Source of the DNA: Pseudomonadota bacterium
GTDB taxonomy: Bacteria > Pseudomonadota > Gammaproteobacteria > Burkholderiales > Burkholderiaceae_C
DNA: 64,000 nt
Direction: 5' to 3'
Assembly: GCA_020161775.1 (NCBI GenBank)
Contig: JAIUOW010000017.1
Location: 1-64,000 of the forward strand
In this document: piece by piece, positions 28,768 to 36,307 of the stretch
Layout of the letters: each line of letters opens with the position of its first letter
Position numbering within the stretch: the first letter of the stretch is position 1
The notes under the pieces: generated by a model
What the model saw: the letters and a program-made list of their open reading frames with translations, nothing else
What the model was told of the DNA's origin: nothing
Database searches by the model: none
Made by a program: the position numbers and the translations under genes

Positions 28768-29214
28768 TCATCCGTGCGGCTGCGACAGCACTTCGGCAGC
28801 CAGGCGCTCCAGGTTCTGCTGGTTGGCGATGGCGAGAAAACCGGCCAGGGGTTCGTAGTGCCCTGCCGTGTCGAAGGTCTGGCGCCAATGGACGCGCGTG
28901 GCGTCGCCGCTGGGCACGAGCTCGATGGTCAGCACGAAGTGATGGCCGCTCAGGTGCTCGATCTCCCAGGCACCCGGGGGCTCCACCCGCACGAAACGGC
29001 TTTCGTTCGGATAGTCCGTGCCGTCCGGCCCATGCAGGGTCAGCAGCCAGCGGCCGCCGGGCTTGAAATCGAATTCATGGATGGTGCTGGTGAACCCCGC
29101 CGGGCCCCACCAGCGGGCCACGCGCGCAGGGTCGCTCATGGCGGCAAAGACGGCGGACGGCGGTGCCGGGATCAGCGTGTGCCGGATGTCGGATCGGGTC
29201 TCTACAGGCTGCAT
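28768..29214 (-). CDS. SRPBCC/AHSA1-type ligand-binding protein
   Basis: The 148-residue protein has the START/Bet v 1-like fold of the AHSA1 family: RHTLIPAPPSAVFAAMSDPA, WWGPAGFTSTIHEFDFKPGG and WRQTFDTAGHYEPLAGF. These proteins bind hydrophobic ligands or chaperones; the ligand here is unknown. The ATG at 29214 was preferred because the reading upstream has no similarity to the family. It lies 27 bases upstream of the ankyrin gene on the same strand. Confidence 0.88.
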   Translation of the reverse strand: MQPVETRSDIRHTLIPAPPSAVFAAMSDPARVARWWGPAGFTSTIHEFDFKPGGRWLLTLHGPDGTDYPNESRFVRVEPPGAWEIEHLSGHHFVLTIELVPSGDATRVHWRQTFDTAGHYEPLAGFLAIANQQNLERLAAEVLSQPHG

Positions 29215-29314
29215 AGGCTTCTTCTGCGTGGATGCCGGCTCGGGTCCGGCATGACAGTCTACTTTCACCGCCTCAACCCGTGGCAACGCAGGCGCTTCCT
29301 CTGGACCCTGCACC

Positions 29315-29347
29315 AAAAAAAAAAGGGCGGCCCTTGCGGGGCCGTCC
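29315..29347 (-). terminator. Intrinsic terminator after the polysaccharide-lyase operon
   Basis: A hairpin with arms GGGCGGCCC (29325-29333) and GGGCCGTCC (29339-29347), with one G-U pair, is followed on the minus strand by ten T residues (plus-strand A at 29315-29324). It lies about 95 bases after the stop of the secreted lyase gene and should end that operon. Confidence 0.85.
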
Positions 29348-29349
29348 GA

Positions 29350-29434
29350 GTAGAAAAATCTTCAGCGGACCTACTTTTTCTTCAGAACTGTGGATTCACC
29401 CAACTTTTTCTTCAGAAAAGCCATCGCGGACAAC
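29350..29434. repeat. Short tandem repeat of about 30 bases in the operon 3' region
   Basis: The 15-mer ACTTTTTCTTCAGAA occurs exactly at 29373-29387 and 29403-29417, 30 bases apart. Degenerate relatives flank it (AAAATCTTCAG near 29355 and ACTTTTCTTTCA near 29432), so there are about four units. The array lies between the lyase stop codon and the terminator. Its role is unknown. Confidence 0.6.
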
Positions 29435-29441
29435 TTTTCTT

Positions 29442-32400
29442 TCACTCAAACCACAACTTCAGCGTCGGACGGAACAGGTCCGTTCCGTCCGAGCTGTCGC
29501 GCATGAACGATGTCTTGCCCGACACCGTGGGCACCAGCACGAAGCCGTGGTTGGTCTGCGGCTGGTCGATCCAGCGTTGCACCACGGCCGGGTCCAGGTT
29601 CACGCGGCGGGTGTCGGCGGCGGCGCTGTTGAAGCCGGTGATCTGGAACGTGAGCGCGTTGTTCCAGTCCGCACCGCCGCTGCCCAGCACGGCCCAGTTG
29701 TTTGCGCCGTTACGCTGTGTCCAGCCAAACTTGGTGGACAGCGGGTTCCACGCAGCGTCCAGCACCATGCCGTTCAGCGTGTAGCCGCTGGCGCCAAAGG
29801 TGAAGGTCAGCGCCAGCTCGGCACGCGTCACGCGGCGGCCTGCCAGCGTCTCCAGCCCGGCAAAGCGCACGAAGCTGCGCATTTCATAGCCGCTGCTGCC
29901 GTCAATGCGGAACGCGCCCGTCTTGCCTGTGGGCACCACCACGCCCTTGCCGTAGTTGTACTGCACGCCCTGGTTGGACACGCCCACGTCGGTCACGCCC
30001 TGGTAGCCGTTCAGGCCCTGGCGCAGCACCAGCTCGTTCGCCACCGGCTGGGGCGCCGGCGTGGGGTCCGGCTGCGGGTCGGCCGGCGCGGGGGCGGGTG
30101 CGGGAGCCGGTGCCGGGCCGGGTGCCGGCGCCGGACCGGGCGCCGGTGATGGCGATGGTGATGGCGCCGGGGCCGTACCGCCGTCATAGTTGATCTGCTC
30201 GGGCACGTACAGGTCCGGCGCCGGGCGCGGCGCGGGCGGCGGGTCGCCGGCAAACACGGGCGGCGGCGCGATGTGGGCAGGCAGCGCGCCAGCCACCTGC
30301 ACCTCGCCATTGGCGCCCTGCACGTCCAGCGTGCCACCCAGCGCGTTGATGGCAAACCGGGCCGTGGCCACGCGGCCATCGGCCAGCTGGATGCGCGCGC
30401 CCACCTGGCCTTCGGCGTCCGCGCGCGTGGCGCTCAGCACCGCGCCGTTGGTGTCCATCACATGCAGGAACACATTGGCCGTGCCGGTGCTGCTGACCTC
30501 GGCACGCCACCAGTCGCGGCTGACCGAGCGGTCCGCGTTCTGGAAGGTCGATGTCACCACCGAGGCTGCGGCATTGGCTGGCGCCAGCGTCTGCACGCGC
30601 AGCGTGTTGCCATTGTTGTTGACGGTGATCTCGCCTGCGTTCACCACTGGCGCCACCGGGGTGTTCAGCAGCCAGCTCTGGCGCGTGGGCACCGTGGTTT
30701 CCACCCGGTCCAGCACGACGAAGGTGCTGGGGCGGATGAACAGGAATTCGCGCTGGACTTTCTTCACGCGGTCGTTGTGCTTGTTCTGGTAGCGGGCGTA
30801 GTCGCCATGGCGCCAGCTGTACACCGGCGTCAGGTCCGCCGCCACATAGCTGTAGCGTGCGTGGTCGGCCAGCGCCATCACACGGCAGGGCAGCGTGTTG
30901 GGCCGCATTTCCACCTCGGCGCCATCGGGCATGGTCAGGCGCATCAGGTTGTGCAGCGACATGAACTGCTCGGTGCCCGACAGCGAGCGCTGCAATGAGT
31001 CATAGGCCAGCCAGTCGTTCTTGAAGATCATGAAGCTGCCCTGGTCGGCATGGGCATGGCTTTCGTCGTAACGGCCGCACTGGAAATGGCCGTAGGTCGC
31101 GTCGGTCTTCCAGTCCGAGCGCATCATGAAGTTGCCGGTGCCCTCGCCCCAGTAGGCGGTGGCCAGCGCCGAGCGGTCCACCTCGGGCGTGACGCTGGCC
31201 TTGGGCAGGCCGTGCAGCACGTCTGCGTAGTAGTCGTAGTCGTAACGCATGCGTGGCACGCTGGAGTTCATCACCACATTGCGCGCCACACCGGCCAGGC
31301 GTTCGTTCGGGTACAGCGCAATCAGCTGCTGCAGGTAGTCGCGGTTGTAGTCATGCAGCTCGCCCGTCACGCTGCGGGTGGAGTCGCCCACCACGGCGCG
31401 GCGGTCCAGCGTGGGGGTGATGGTGTGGATTTCCTGCGCGATGGAGGCCAGCGTGTGCGGCGTCTTGTCCGCCAGGCGTTCGCCGGTGGAGCGTTCCCAG
31501 GTGTCATACACCGTCCACAGCGTGCGGGTGGACACGCCGTAGCCCGTGCCTTCGGTCGATCCGCCGCCCTGCACCTTGGCATTCAGCAGCGGGATCAGCT
31601 CGCGTTCGATCTTCTGGTTGCGAAAGATGTCCAGCCATTCCTGTGCCTGCGGGTTGTCACCATGCGTGGCCAGGCCCAGCTGCATGCCGGCATTGATGAA
31701 ATGGCGGTAGTAGTTGTTGGCCGGGTTGTCGGTGGCCCAGCCGCTCCAGCGGTGGGTGCGCCCGCCCCACTGGCCCGCCATGCCGGTGGTGGCATTGCCC
31801 GGCGCCTTCCACACATTCCACATGGCCTGGTTGCCATAGGCCATCCAGCGGGCCTTTTGCTGCTCGGTCAGGCCGTCATAAGCCCAGTCATACACGCGCG
31901 CCAGGTTGCCCAGGTACCAGTCCACTTCCAGGTAGCTGTTGCCGTGCACCGCCGGGAACCCGCCGCTGGCGATGCGGGCCTCTTCCGACGCGACGATTTC
32001 ATCCATGCGCGCGATGGCCACGTCGCGGTAGCGCACCTCGCCCGACATCTGGTACACCAGCGCCGCGAACCACGGCGAGAAGTTGTAGGGCCGCGCACCG
32101 GCCACCACCGAGTCCACCAGCGTCTTGAGCCGCATGACCTCCGGCGCGCCGCGGGCGTACTTGTCCTGCAGGCAGGCCTTGAGCTCGGCGTTGGCCAGCA
32201 GCAGCTTGGGGCGGGTGGTGGAGATGACGGGCGCCGCCGCGTGGCTGCGCGTCACGTCGCACGCAGCCAGCGGGTCGGCGGGTACAAAGCGCGCCGTGAC
32301 CGTGCGTGCGCTGCTCAGGTTGACGTTGCAGCTCACATGGTCCGAGCACACGCCGTTGGCTTCCCAGCGGTCAAACGCAAAGCCCGGCGCTGGCACGGCG

Positions 32401-32666
32401 CGCAGGCTCACCACCGTGCCCTGCGGGATGTTGCCCACGCAGGTGCTGGTCTCGCAGTCCAGTCCGTTGGGCACCGAATACACGCGGCCCTGGCCACCGG
32501 TGACCAGCACCGTCAGGGCCACCGTGGGCACTTCGGCCGCGGCCATGGCGCTCATCTTCATGAGGCCGGCTTCGCCGCCGGTGCCCGCACCGCCCCCGCC
32601 ACCACAGGCCACCAGCAGTGCGCTGACGGCCATAGTTACCGCGCTCGCGGCAAATCGCTTGTTCAT
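29442..32666 (-). CDS. Large secreted heparinase II/III-like polysaccharide lyase lipoprotein with C-terminal DNRLRE/CBM96-type domain
   Basis: The 1074-residue protein starts with a lipoprotein signal (AVSALLVAC, lipid Cys21). A cysteine-containing bacterial repeat domain follows at about 50-130 (FDRWEANGVCSDHVSCNVNL), then an alpha/alpha-toroid region, the heparinase II/III-like beta domain (CGRYDESHAHADQGSFMIFK with candidate catalytic Tyr/His), a linker of repeated Pro-Ala-Pro, and a C-terminal beta-sandwich of the DNRLRE type (SFVRFAGLETLAGRRVTRAE). It probably degrades an acidic polysaccharide at the cell surface. It is the last gene of a five-gene operon, 27 bases after the preceding stop. 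Confidence 0.8.
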   Translation of the reverse strand: MNKRFAASAVTMAVSALLVACGGGGGAGTGGEAGLMKMSAMAAAEVPTVALTVLVTGGQGRVYSVPNGLDCETSTCVGNIPQGTVVSLRAVPAPGFAFDRWEANGVCSDHVSCNVNLSSARTVTARFVPADPLAACDVTRSHAAAPVISTTRPKLLLANAELKACLQDKYARGAPEVMRLKTLVDSVVAGARPYNFSPWFAALVYQMSGEVRYRDVAIARMDEIVASEEARIASGGFPAVHGNSYLEVDWYLGNLARVYDWAYDGLTEQQKARWMAYGNQAMWNVWKAPGNATTGMAGQWGGRTHRWSGWATDNPANNYYRHFINAGMQLGLATHGDNPQAQEWLDIFRNQKIERELIPLLNAKVQGGGSTEGTGYGVSTRTLWTVYDTWERSTGERLADKTPHTLASIAQEIHTITPTLDRRAVVGDSTRSVTGELHDYNRDYLQQLIALYPNERLAGVARNVVMNSSVPRMRYDYDYYADVLHGLPKASVTPEVDRSALATAYWGEGTGNFMMRSDWKTDATYGHFQCGRYDESHAHADQGSFMIFKNDWLAYDSLQRSLSGTEQFMSLHNLMRLTMPDGAEVEMRPNTLPCRVMALADHARYSYVAADLTPVYSWRHGDYARYQNKHNDRVKKVQREFLFIRPSTFVVLDRVETTVPTRQSWLLNTPVAPVVNAGEITVNNNGNTLRVQTLAPANAAASVVTSTFQNADRSVSRDWWRAEVSSTGTANVFLHVMDTNGAVLSATRADAEGQVGARIQLADGRVATARFAINALGGTLDVQGANGEVQVAGALPAHIAPPPVFAGDPPPAPRPAPDLYVPEQINYDGGTAPAPSPSPSPAPGPAPAPGPAPAPAPAPAPADPQPDPTPAPQPVANELVLRQGLNGYQGVTDVGVSNQGVQYNYGKGVVVPTGKTGAFRIDGSSGYEMRSFVRFAGLETLAGRRVTRAELALTFTFGASGYTLNGMVLDAAWNPLSTKFGWTQRNGANNWAVLGSGGADWNNALTFQITGFNSAAADTRRVNLDPAVVQRWIDQPQTNHGFVLVPTVSGKTSFMRDSSDGTDLFRPTLKLWFE

Positions 32667-32693
32667 GGAGTTCCTCCGTTGGTTGAAGTTGTG

Positions 32694-33413
32694 TCAGGCC
32701 GCCATTTCGCAGGCGGGCTGCGCAGCGCGCGACTGGGCCTGCGCATACGCCAGCAGCTCGTGCGTCCACAGCGCGAACCACTCGAACACCTGGTCCACGC
32801 GCTGCACGGCGTCCTGCTGCTGCGCGGGCGTCAGCACGATGCCGGCCATCTCGGCGTGGTCGTTGTTCATGGCGTGGCCCGACTCCAGGTTGAAGTGGTA
32901 TTCGCCGCAGTAGCGCAGCTCGGTGCCTGTGTCGTGCTGGTATTGCGCGGCGATGGACGAGGTCAGCGCAAACAGCACCTGGCCGGTCTCCTCGATCGCT
33001 TCAATGATGGCCAGGCGCACCACCGGCTCGGCGCCCCAGACCAGGTGCGCCAGGCGGTGGGCCAGCAGCCGGTTCTGGATGGTGGCGTCGCTGTACAGGA
33101 AGCGCAGCGTGTCACCCGGTGGCCGCTTCACATCGTCATGGCCCAACTTGGTGAAGTCCTCCAGGTACCAGGGCCAGTGGTGGTCATCTTCATACGTGTG
33201 GGCGTTGATCATCTTCTGCCAGGGGTCGTCGGTGGGCTCCACACGCAGCACCAGCCGGTTCAAATCGCCAAAGCTCAGGATGAAAGACGCCATGCACGGA
33301 AAGAACGCCAGGCGTTCGCGCGGGCTCAGATCGTCGTCACGCAGGAAGTCAAAGAACGGCAGCTTTGCGTAGGCGCGCTTGTGCTGGAAGATGTGCTTGA
33401 GTACGGTTTTCAT
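32694..33413 (-). CDS. Alpha-helical putative metalloprotein (heme-oxygenase-like fold suspected)
   Basis: The 239-residue protein is all-helical and has no signal peptide. Clusters of potential metal ligands are AHTYEDDHHWPWYLEDF (71-87), AIIEAIEETGQ (135-145) and EYHFNLESGHAM (171-182). This spread of Glu and His over several helices resembles heme-oxygenase-like diiron oxidases or related iron-containing redox enzymes. That assignment is inference; I cannot place it in a named family. It follows a ferritin-like diiron protein by 20 bases and precedes the lyase by 27, so it is cotranscribed with both. Confidence 0.6.
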   Translation of the reverse strand: MKTVLKHIFQHKRAYAKLPFFDFLRDDDLSPRERLAFFPCMASFILSFGDLNRLVLRVEPTDDPWQKMINAHTYEDDHHWPWYLEDFTKLGHDDVKRPPGDTLRFLYSDATIQNRLLAHRLAHLVWGAEPVVRLAIIEAIEETGQVLFALTSSIAAQYQHDTGTELRYCGEYHFNLESGHAMNNDHAEMAGIVLTPAQQQDAVQRVDQVFEWFALWTHELLAYAQAQSRAAQPACEMAA

Positions 33414-33433
33414 GAGCAGGATAGATCAGGGGT

Positions 33434-34363
33434 TCAGTTCATCAGGGGTTGCAGGGCGGTCTGGATGCGCTGCATCTGGTCGCTGCTGACCATCTGCGAC
33501 AGCGCGCGCGCAAAGCGCGGCTCTTTGACGCCCGAGACGATGTATTGCCAGCGGTAGGCGTCCAGCAGCCCCGCGCTGACGTCGCCCGCCTGCTGCGCGG
33601 TCAGAGCGCGGCCGCAGGTCTGGCGGAAGTACGCCGCGTCGTCGGCAGCTTGCTGCTGCACGATGCCGTCCACCGCGCCCACCAGGGCGATCAGGTCATC
33701 CACCGCGCGGTCGCGCTCGGCGGGTGAGATGCGCAGGTTCTCGCGCTCCCACTCCAGCTCGTCCAGCAGCGCGTGCTGTGACTCCTCGCGCCAGTGAAAA
33801 AGGAACACATCCTTGTACAGCTCGCAGAGGTCGTCGTCGGGCTCGATGCTCAGCCGGTAGTGCACCTGGGTGAACAGCTCGATGTGGCAGGTGAGCGCCA
33901 GCACGGCCCAGGTGGATGCCTGCAGCACCTGGGCAGCCACGCCATTGGCCGTGGGCCGGAACTGGTAGCCGTCGTACATGCCGGCGCCAGCCATGCGCTC
34001 AATGCGGCGAAACAGCTCCTGGTGTTTCAGTTCTTCATCGGTGAACCGCACCAGCGCTTCCAGCGCGACCTGGTCTCCATAGGCATGGCTGCGGCTGATG
34101 TCCAGCATCTTGATGGCGATGAAGCGCTCCACCAGGCCGAACATGTTGGCGTAGGTGCGGCCCTGGATCTGGCTCAGGCGCACCTGCTCGGCCCGCGTAA
34201 GGAATTCAAGCCGCGCCACGCGCGACAGCCCGTCGGGCAGGAACGGCCTGGAAAAGTCAAATTCGCGCGCGCGGATCACGTCGCGGTCAATGTCCCAGCG
34301 GATGCGTCTGGACGCGGCGATGCATTTCGCATACTGCGCGGTGTGGGTGGAGGTCATGGTCAT
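33434..34363 (-). CDS. Ferritin-like diiron protein (AurF/oxygenase-like)
   Basis: The 309-residue helical protein has a full set of carboxylate-bridged diiron ligands: Glu79 in GLVERF, Glu111 and His114 in DEELKHQELF, Glu162 in CHIELF, and Glu194 and His197 in REESQHALLDELEW. This E, ExxH, E, ExxH order is that of ferritin-like oxygenases. Substrate and reaction are unknown; N-oxygenation, hydroxylation or desaturation are all possible. The start is uncertain among ATGs at 34363 and 34357 and a non-ATG start at 34390. It lies downstream of a patatin and upstream of another helical putative metalloprotein. Confidence 0.78.
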   Translation of the reverse strand: MTMTSTHTAQYAKCIAASRRIRWDIDRDVIRAREFDFSRPFLPDGLSRVARLEFLTRAEQVRLSQIQGRTYANMFGLVERFIAIKMLDISRSHAYGDQVALEALVRFTDEELKHQELFRRIERMAGAGMYDGYQFRPTANGVAAQVLQASTWAVLALTCHIELFTQVHYRLSIEPDDDLCELYKDVFLFHWREESQHALLDELEWERENLRISPAERDRAVDDLIALVGAVDGIVQQQAADDAAYFRQTCGRALTAQQAGDVSAGLLDAYRWQYIVSGVKEPRFARALSQMVSSDQMQRIQTALQPLMN

Positions 34364-34390
34364 TCGTTGGATCTGCGGTGAAAGTTGCAT

Positions 34391-35296
34391 TCAGTCCGGG
34401 GTTGAGAAAGCGAAAGCGGTGTGCGGCATGACAGGCCCCTGGCGGCGCGGCGGCACGGCCTGGCGCTCCAGCGCGGCGGTAATGCGTGGCAATGCCGCCT
34501 GCGCCGCGGCGCGGCCGGCATCAAACAGGTACGGCATGGCCGATGTGTCCCACAGGCCCACATGGCGGTCCAGCACCAGGTCGATGGGGATCACCTGCTG
34601 GCCCGCGGCCTGCGCGGCGGCCGTGCGCGCATGCATCAGGTTGTTGATGAGCGTGGTGCTGGTCTGGGCCACCAGGCGCGACAGCCGGTCCACCCGGCGC
34701 GGCATCTGGCCGGCAAAGCCCAGCGTCAGCACCACGCCGGCATCGCGCGCGGCGCCAATGGGCAGCGGGTCGGACAGCACGCCGTCTACCAATCGCTGGC
34801 CATTGACTTCCACACTGGGAAAGATGATGGGTACCGCCATGCTGGCACGCAGCGCATCCGCCAGGCGCCCGCGCCTGAGCACCACCGGGTCGCCACTGAC
34901 GGCGTGCGTGGTGGCCACGCGCAGCGGCGTGGGCAGCTGCTCCAGCCGCAGGTCGCCAAAGGCATCGGCAATGCGCCGGGCGATCAGCGCGTCGTCGCGC
35001 ATGGCAAAGCTGTCGCCAAATCCTGCCAGCCGGGGCAGGATCATCTGCGCATAGGCGCGCCAGCGGCGCTGTTGCGTCAGTTCCTGCGACCACAGGCGGG
35101 TCGCCAGGCGCAGCGCTTCCTGCGCGTCCAGCCCCATGGCAATGGTGGCGCCAAACAGTGCGCCCGAGCTGCACCCGGCAATGAGCCCTGGGCGGATGCC
35201 CTCCTCGGCCAGGCGCTGCGTGATGCCCAGGGCGGCCACGCTGCGCACGCCGCCGCTGCCCAGCACGAATGCAAGGCTGTGGGTGGTGCTTTTCAT
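34391..35296 (-). CDS. Patatin-like phospholipase
   Basis: The 301-residue lipid acyl hydrolase has the oxyanion loop VLGSGGVRS (11-19), the nucleophile elbow GCSSG with Ser43, and the Asp dyad partner in LVDGVLSDPLP. This is the RssA/YlbK-like bacterial patatin layout. No signal peptide is present, so it acts in the cytoplasm or at the inner membrane. The ATG overlaps the stop of the alpha/beta hydrolase gene (ATGA), tying two lipases or esterases together in the same operon. Confidence 0.92.
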   Translation of the reverse strand: MKSTTHSLAFVLGSGGVRSVAALGITQRLAEEGIRPGLIAGCSSGALFGATIAMGLDAQEALRLATRLWSQELTQQRRWRAYAQMILPRLAGFGDSFAMRDDALIARRIADAFGDLRLEQLPTPLRVATTHAVSGDPVVLRRGRLADALRASMAVPIIFPSVEVNGQRLVDGVLSDPLPIGAARDAGVVLTLGFAGQMPRRVDRLSRLVAQTSTTLINNLMHARTAAAQAAGQQVIPIDLVLDRHVGLWDTSAMPYLFDAGRAAAQAALPRITAALERQAVPPRRQGPVMPHTAFAFSTPD

Positions 35297-36228
35297 GCGG
35301 CCTCCTTTTGCGCCATGAAGCGCACCACGCCATCGATCACGCTGGCGCTGCGCAGCACCAGGTGGTGGCCGTAGCCGCGTGTGCGCCTGAGCTCTCCGCG
35401 GGGCAGCGCGGCGGCCAGCGCCAAGGCGTGCTCAAACGGGATTTCCCCGTCGTCTTCGTCATGCACCACCAGCACGGGAAAGTCCGCCGCGCGGGCCATG
35501 TCCACCACCGACATGCGCGACCAGTCCAGCCGCCCGCCGTACAGGCGCACCAGGCGCTGGCGCACACGCTCCAGCACCTGCGGCGTCAGGCCCACATGGC
35601 TGCCAAACGCGTCGATGAACCAGTTGCAATGGTCAAACGCGCTGAACAACACCATGCGTCCGGGCTGTACGCCCCAGTCGCGCACCGCGTACAGCGCCAT
35701 GGCCGCGCCAAACGAATGGCCCACCACGGCATGCAGCGGCCCCACGTCGGCCGCCACGGCAGCAATGGCGGAGGCAAACTGCACCATGTCGGTGGCGTCG
35801 CCGCTGGAGTCCCCATGGGCCGGGGCGTCAAAGGCCACCACGCGGTAGCCCGCACTGACCAGCGGCCCCACCATGCGGCCCATGTGCGTGGCATGCGAGG
35901 CCCAGCCATGCACCAGCAGCACGGCCGGGCCCTTGCCCCATTCCATGACGGCCAGTTCGCCATGGCCAAACGGCAGGCGGCGCGCCACGGCCTGACGGCG
36001 CAGGCCGATATGCCAGTCACGCGGCGCGGCGCGCGCCGGCGTGGCCAGCTGCGCATAGGCCAGCCAGGCGGCCAGCGCCGGTGCCACCCGGCACAGCACG
36101 CCATAGGCGGCGCGCACCAGCCGCAGCCCGCGCGTGGGGGCAAAGCGGCCGGCGCGCGGTGCCTGCGCAGGCTGCTGCGCCTTGACCATGTCGGGGAAGG
36201 TTGTGTCGGGGGAAAACTGGTAACTCAT
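35293..36228 (-). CDS. Alpha/beta hydrolase
   Basis: The 311-residue protein has an alpha/beta-hydrolase fold: the HGWA oxyanion motif in AVLLVHGWASH, the nucleophile GHSFG with Ser172, an acid in VLVVHDEDDGEIPF and the catalytic His in RGYGHHLVLRS. The N-terminal 70 residues include a hydrophobic stretch that could attach to the membrane. The substrate is probably an ester or acyl chain. The ATG at 36228 follows a short leader and was preferred over an upstream one. It is the first gene of the five-gene operon ending at the lyase. Confidence 0.88.
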   Translation of the reverse strand: MSYQFSPDTTFPDMVKAQQPAQAPRAGRFAPTRGLRLVRAAYGVLCRVAPALAAWLAYAQLATPARAAPRDWHIGLRRQAVARRLPFGHGELAVMEWGKGPAVLLVHGWASHATHMGRMVGPLVSAGYRVVAFDAPAHGDSSGDATDMVQFASAIAAVAADVGPLHAVVGHSFGAAMALYAVRDWGVQPGRMVLFSAFDHCNWFIDAFGSHVGLTPQVLERVRQRLVRLYGGRLDWSRMSVVDMARAADFPVLVVHDEDDGEIPFEHALALAAALPRGELRRTRGYGHHLVLRSASVIDGVVRFMAQKEAA

Positions 36229-36307
36229 GCCTGCATTCCTTTGAAGGGATGGCGGCGAATGTACGGACGCCACCGGAATGCGGACAGGTGAAATTAGTCA
36301 TGCCGGG

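Noticed and set aside
31050-33557. 835-codon plus-strand open frame opposite the polysaccharide lyase
   Set aside because: It spans several minus-strand genes with signal peptides and domains; the reading is repetitive His/Gln/Val.
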